Below, piece by piece: positions 59,960 through 64,000 of a DNA stretch of 64,000 bases; positions within the stretch are counted from its first letter, which is position 1, and every line of letters begins with the position of its first letter. The stretch comes from HXMU1420-2 sp040830545. Its GTDB lineage: Bacteria > Pseudomonadota > Alphaproteobacteria > Rhodobacterales > Rhodobacteraceae. The notes under the pieces are model-generated. The model saw nothing but the letters and a program-made list of their open reading frames with translations, did no database searches and was not told the DNA's origin. Location of the stretch: contig JBFOMB010000008.1 in the NCBI GenBank assembly GCA_040830545.1, forward strand, positions 62,001 through 126,000, written 5' to 3'. Position numbers and translations under genes: made by a program.

Positions 59960-60094
59960 CAGGAATGCTCGTGTTTGGATAGGGGCATGTCACGATCCTT
60001 TGGGTGTCAGGCCATGGGGTCTGGGACGGACCGTAAGCGCAAAAGTGGGGGAACTTCCATGGCATTTGGTCGCAAATGTTTGCGATGGTCACAT

Positions 60095-61438
60095 CTAAGA
60101 AGCGGCGAGCGTTACCGACAGGTCGGTCCCGTCAAATCGAGTATCTTTGTCTTCTGCTCCCATCGCTCCGACGCTCAGACGCTCTGGCCAAACCAACCGA
60201 TCTGCGCCCCAGGCGGACATGCCAGCCAGTCCGGTCCAGGCATCCGTTTTAGAGCCGCGCCACAGGAACCCGCCCGGCCCCATGTCCGGGTGGATCAGCA
60301 GGTCGAGTTTCATATCATCCCCATCCGCAAAACACGGCCCTAGCCATTGATGCGGGCTGCGTCCGGCGATGGGCTGCATGACAGCGGACAATTGCAGGCG
60401 CGGGCCGACCAGACCGATCCAAAGCGGGCACGTGTCGTCGTGATCCAACGCGGCCAGGATCGTTTGTCGCGGGTTTGCGCCGGACATTCGACCGGACAGG
60501 GCCAAACGAACTGGGAAACCGGACTGCCCGGCGATCGGACACGGCTGATCCCCAAATCTAAGCGACTGTGTGACATCCAATTCGGTCGGCGGCCACTGCA
60601 ACCCTTCCCGCACTGTGCCCGCGTCATCCAAGACCTGGTACCGCAGACCTTGTTCATCCAGCGCCATCTGCACCGCATGTAGATACTCGATCCCTTCTGG
60701 CATGCGGTGTGCCGTCCCTGCCCCAGCGCTGGTGATCTGTAGGACCCCGCGATGGCACTGAACGTCAAAGGCCAGGATGTGGCTGCACAGATAGGCGGTC
60801 ACCCCATGGTCCACCAGCAACTGCCAAAACGGCTCCACATACTCGTCCCCGATGCAGCGCTGATAGGTCCCGACAAACCCGTTGACCGGATAGGCAGGAT
60901 GGTGCCCCACAACAAAGGTCCATCGCGCGTCAGACTGGGTGCGCAGGGTTTCGGCCAGCCATTCCGTTTCCATATGTCCTTCGCCGCCCAGCCCGGACCA
61001 CAGCGTATGGACAAAGATCAGCAGCAAATCGCCACGACGCACATAGTAGGACAGGCCCTGTTGGTCGGGCGGGCCGTTCCTGGGCAGGTGCGAAAGTGTC
61101 TCTACAAAGACCTTTTCGCTCATCCCGTCATAAGTTGTGTGATTGCCGGTGGAATGGAACATGGGCGTGGTGGCGCGATCCAGCCACCCCATCTCCACCT
61201 CCAGAAAATGCGTCCATTGGCGGCGTAACTCATCAGCGTCGGGCACCAATCCGATCACCTCGTCGCCGGGGAACACGATGAACTCGGGCTGCGGGTCCAG
61301 TCGGCGCACCACCGCGTTAACCTGCGCCAGTTTCTGTTCATGCAACGCACCCGGCACACCAGAACAGCTGTCGCCATAGAACACAAACTGATGGCCCGAC
61401 CCATTTGGCGCCAAGGCTGGTATCGGAGACTGAGTCAC
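60095..61438 (-). CDS. Metallophosphoesterase family protein
   Basis: The 447-residue protein has a calcineurin-like phosphoesterase domain: FYGDSCSG in place of the usual GDxH, VFPGDEVIGL, FHSTGNHTTYD, FVVGHHPAYP and YLCSHILAFD. The first motif lacks the second metal His. The C-terminal about 170 residues do not match a family I know and include a beta-rich segment (CPLWIGLVGPRLQLSAVM). No signal peptide is seen. It faces the alkylsulfatase-like gene across a 127-bp promoter. Confidence 0.75.
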   Translation of the reverse strand: MTQSPIPALAPNGSGHQFVFYGDSCSGVPGALHEQKLAQVNAVVRRLDPQPEFIVFPGDEVIGLVPDADELRRQWTHFLEVEMGWLDRATTPMFHSTGNHTTYDGMSEKVFVETLSHLPRNGPPDQQGLSYYVRRGDLLLIFVHTLWSGLGGEGHMETEWLAETLRTQSDARWTFVVGHHPAYPVNGFVGTYQRCIGDEYVEPFWQLLVDHGVTAYLCSHILAFDVQCHRGVLQITSAGAGTAHRMPEGIEYLHAVQMALDEQGLRYQVLDDAGTVREGLQWPPTELDVTQSLRFGDQPCPIAGQSGFPVRLALSGRMSGANPRQTILAALDHDDTCPLWIGLVGPRLQLSAVMQPIAGRSPHQWLGPCFADGDDMKLDLLIHPDMGPGGFLWRGSKTDAWTGLAGMSAWGADRLVWPERLSVGAMGAEDKDTRFDGTDLSVTLAAS

Positions 61439-61565
61439 AAAATTCCCTTTTCACACACCGACACGGGCCGACAGCCCAACAACGCCGTCAGTCTGATCAC
61501 AAGAACCACATACGCAACCGGATTCTCGTGCTACCGTGGCCGCAACACCCAACAGGAGCACACAA

Positions 61566-62834
61566 ATGCCGAACGCCGCCCTCCTTTATCACAATGCCAC
61601 ACAGTTCGAGCGGTCGATCATCGAACTGGCCCCTGGTATGTGGACCGCTGTAGGTTATGCGGCCTCCACCCAGCATATGATCGAAGGGGAAAACAGCGTT
61701 ACGATCATCGACACATCAGAAAGCACGGGAGCGGCGACCAACGTGCTGGCGGAGTTTCGGAAACGCACCGATAAACCGGTCGGGCGGATCATCTATACCC
61801 ATTCGCATCGCGACCATATCTCGGGCGCCACGGTGTTTGCCGAGGGTCAGGACGTGCCGATCCTCGCAAGCGCCGGGTTTCAGTCGGACCTTGTGGGACA
61901 GGATGCGGACGCCATAGCGCCAAATGCGGCGCTGAACCGGCGGACGGCGGCGCAATTCGGCATTGGTCTGACCCCGGATCAACGTGTGTCACTGGGCTGC
62001 GGCCCCGGTGATCGCCCGATGGAAGGGTTGGGCGCAGGTCACATCCCGCCGACCGAGTTGATCGCAGGCGATTACACGATGGATCTGGACGGGGTGCAGG
62101 TACAGCTGGTCATGGCACCCGGGGAAACGGCGGATCACATGGCTGCCTGGTGCGCAGATGCCGGTGTCCTGTTTCCGGGCGACAACTGGTATCATGCCTT
62201 CCCCAACCTCTATGCGATCCGCGGCACGCCTTATCGTGACTTCGCCGCGTGGGCGAACAGTCTGGGGCAGTTGGCCGACCTCGGGGCCGACGTGCTGGCA
62301 CCGGGCCACACCCGCCCCGTGTTTGGGGCGGACAAGGTGCGCGAGGTGCTGACAACGACCCGCGCCGCGATCCTGCATGTGATGCGGCACACGGCAGATG
62401 GGATGGATGCCGGGCAGTCGCTGGACGACATTGTCGCGACGCTGCATCTGCCACCCGAACTGGCGGATTTACCATGGCTGGGGGAGTTTTATGGTAAGGC
62501 CGGGTGGTCTGCGCGGGCCTTCGCCACAGGAACGCTCGGCTGGTACGACGGCAATCCGACCCATTTAGGGACACTTTCCAGCGCGGCGCGGGCAAGGCAC
62601 GTCGCCCGGTTGGCCGGAGGAACCGAGGCGTTGATGGAGGAGGCACAGACAACCGATGACCTACAGTGGCGGTTGGAACTCTGCGATCATCTGATCGCGC
62701 TGGGAGAGCCCGCTGCGCTGCTCAAGGCTGAAACGATGGAGGCCTTGGCCGAGGAGGAGGTTAACGCAACCGCGCGCAACACCTACCTGTGGGCAGCGAA
62801 ACAGCTGCGGGCCAGCCCTAGTTCAGACCAATAA
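61566..62834 (+). CDS. Alkylsulfatase-like MBL-fold hydrolase
   Basis: The 422-residue protein has an MBL domain with THSHRDHISG (HxHxDH), LVMAPGETADHMAAWC and FPGDNWYHAFPNLYAIRG, the signature of SdsA/BDS1-type alkylsulfatases. A helical dimerisation domain (about 275-345; LPWLGEFYGKAGWSARAFATGTLGWYDGNPTHLG) and a short C-terminal tail follow. The usual SCP2-like third domain is missing or very short. AGGAG stands 8 bases before the ATG. It may hydrolyse sulfate or phosphate esters. Confidence 0.87.
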   Translation: MPNAALLYHNATQFERSIIELAPGMWTAVGYAASTQHMIEGENSVTIIDTSESTGAATNVLAEFRKRTDKPVGRIIYTHSHRDHISGATVFAEGQDVPILASAGFQSDLVGQDADAIAPNAALNRRTAAQFGIGLTPDQRVSLGCGPGDRPMEGLGAGHIPPTELIAGDYTMDLDGVQVQLVMAPGETADHMAAWCADAGVLFPGDNWYHAFPNLYAIRGTPYRDFAAWANSLGQLADLGADVLAPGHTRPVFGADKVREVLTTTRAAILHVMRHTADGMDAGQSLDDIVATLHLPPELADLPWLGEFYGKAGWSARAFATGTLGWYDGNPTHLGTLSSAARARHVARLAGGTEALMEEAQTTDDLQWRLELCDHLIALGEPAALLKAETMEALAEEEVNATARNTYLWAAKQLRASPSSDQ

Positions 62835-64000
62835 ACTGAAACGGGGCCCATGCTGCCGGGTGCGACAGCGCGCGTCCAGTGTGGTCCTGTGAGGTATCTG
62901 CAACCAGTCGGCGCATGGCGTCGCGAACGGCACCGGATTTGGTAAGCGTAGGATCACCCTCCAAACGCGCCACCGCGTCCGTGGTCAGGCGCACAGCCAC
63001 ATCGTCACGGACCTTCCAATGGGACACCAGTAACGACCGCGCCCCGGCAAAGAAAAACGCGCGGGCCAGACCGGACAATCCGTTGGCATCCGGGTGGTCG
63101 CCTGCGGCCGTGTCACAGGCCGACAGGATCACCCAGTCTGCGTTCAATCGCAACTGCGCGGCCTCTGATGCAGTGAGCAGGCCGTCATCCAGCCGTGCAG
63201 GCCGACCAGACAAGGGTTGGTCGATGGCGCGTGGACCATCGAATGGCGGGGTGAGGGCCAGCGCCGGTTCCGTCAGCCCAGTGAAACTACCTGCCACCAG
63301 ACCGTGTGTCGCAAAAAGGACAACGTCAGCCTCTGCCAATATCCCGCTATCGCTGGCGGCGGCCAGATTTGTTTCGGTCGCATCTGACCCCAACAGAATC
63401 TGATCCGAACTGGCGGAAAAGGCACGCGCCATGGTCAGCACCTCCTGCCGGGTTCCGGGCAGGGGCGGGAGAGTGGCAAGCGCCGTGGACCCACTTCGAT
63501 CATTGGCAAAGTATGCGCTGGCCAGGGTCAGGTTCGCTTGCTCGCTCTTGGAACCGCCATAGTCAGGATCCCCCAGGCCAAAGTACCCGCGATTCTTGGT
63601 TTCCTCGTCTGTTGTGTTGCGTCGGGCGCGCAACATGGTTGCCGAGGGCAGAATGCTTAAACGCCGCTCCAACCCCAACCAGCCCGTGTCCCGCAAGGCT
63701 TGGGGGTCGCTGTGTGCGCCTTCAGGTGGACTCGTCACCAGCGCATTAAACGGCAGGCTCAGAAACGGACCTTGTGGCACTATGATCCAATGATCCGCCA
63801 GATCGACCAACGCCTTGATGTCCGATGGACCAAACAGGGTCTGGTACAAGGCATGGGCGGTGTCCCGATCAAACGACCCGATGTCCAGTTCCCCGTCTTC
63901 CATGACAAACGACCCGCGGCCTGTCCCAGCGCGGGTTTGCCCGCCACCGTCCAACTGCCTGTGCAATGCCGAGATTTGTTGGATAACCTCGTCGTTTGGC
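62818..64000 (-). CDS. CHAT-domain protease-like protein, N-terminus beyond window
   Basis: The frame stays open to the window edge (residues before the first listed Met read PNDEVIQQISALHRQ), so only the C-terminal 390 residues are present. They form a CHAT domain, a caspase-like fold, with the His of VVLFATHGLV and the Cys of WVILSACDTAAG, then GLSGLARAFFFAGARSLLVSHWKV. CHAT proteins usually carry TPR repeats before this domain. Those repeats would be off the window and are not shown. It overlaps the alkylsulfatase-like gene by 17 bp at the 3' end. Confidence 0.87.
   Translation of the reverse strand, partial: PNDEVIQQISALHRQLDGGGQTRAGTGRGSFVMEDGELDIGSFDRDTAHALYQTLFGPSDIKALVDLADHWIIVPQGPFLSLPFNALVTSPPEGAHSDPQALRDTGWLGLERRLSILPSATMLRARRNTTDEETKNRGYFGLGDPDYGGSKSEQANLTLASAYFANDRSGSTALATLPPLPGTRQEVLTMARAFSASSDQILLGSDATETNLAAASDSGILAEADVVLFATHGLVAGSFTGLTEPALALTPPFDGPRAIDQPLSGRPARLDDGLLTASEAAQLRLNADWVILSACDTAAGDHPDANGLSGLARAFFFAGARSLLVSHWKVRDDVAVRLTTDAVARLEGDPTLTKSGAVRDAMRRLVADTSQDHTGRALSHPAAWAPFQFIGLN

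Overview
The window is a 64 kb piece of a GC-rich alphaproteobacterial chromosome. It is most likely from the Roseobacter group (Rhodobacterales). The evidence is the dnaX-ybaB-recR order, a COQ9 homologue, a small-type SRP RNA, the dispersed GC-rich palindromes typical of alphaproteobacteria, and many catabolic operons with their own MarR, GntR or AraC regulators. No phage, insertion sequence, CRISPR array, tRNA or rRNA was seen.

The left part (1-16 kb) is mostly housekeeping. It holds a VOC protein cut by the window edge, a cupin, a six-helix membrane nucleotide cyclase, rpsU with its terminator, coq9, recR, ybaB and dnaX. These are followed by a TetR regulator with two operator copies facing an alpha/beta hydrolase, the SRP RNA gene ffs, a cyclic-phosphodiesterase/nucleotidase, nudC and an SRPBCC protein. 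A membrane-anchored DNA-binding/TPR protein then faces a small gene, a Tat-exported DUF3299 protein and an exported metallo-beta-lactamase-fold hydrolase.

The middle part (16-36 kb) looks like an aromatic/indole catabolic region. A two-domain anthraniloyl-/salicyloyl-CoA-type monooxygenase-reductase lies beside MarR and AraC regulators and an SDR. Next comes a run of ten minus-strand genes: isatin hydrolase, a PYROXD2-like FAD oxidoreductase, a MarR regulator, indolepyruvate ferredoxin oxidoreductase alpha and beta, a second FAD oxidoreductase, and a five-gene peptide-type ABC transporter. The combination suggests import and breakdown of an indole compound through isatin to anthranilate. The steps between indoleacetyl-CoA and isatin are not assigned. 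A flavin reductase and a GlxA-type regulator flank the run.

From 36 to 45 kb there is a second catabolic region that resembles hydroxyproline-betaine pathways by enzyme class. It contains a GntR regulator, a DHDPS-family lyase, an aldehyde dehydrogenase broken by one in-frame TAG, and a DadA/PuuB-type FAD oxidoreductase. Converging on these are two SDRs, an HpbD-like betaine epimerase and a non-pyrrolysine MttB-family methyltransferase. A sulfatase-MarR pair and a tripartite tricarboxylate transporter (tctCBA) follow.

The right part (50-64 kb) holds a D-2-hydroxyacid dehydrogenase, a MarR regulator facing an aminotransferase plus ThDP-enzyme operon, a MATE exporter, and a fused 2-oxoacid dehydrogenase E1 overlapping a FabD-like acyltransferase with no E2 gene. 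It ends with a metallophosphoesterase, an alkylsulfatase-like hydrolase and a CHAT-domain protein truncated by the window end. Several divergent promoters carry strong palindromes that are credible operators for the adjacent regulators.
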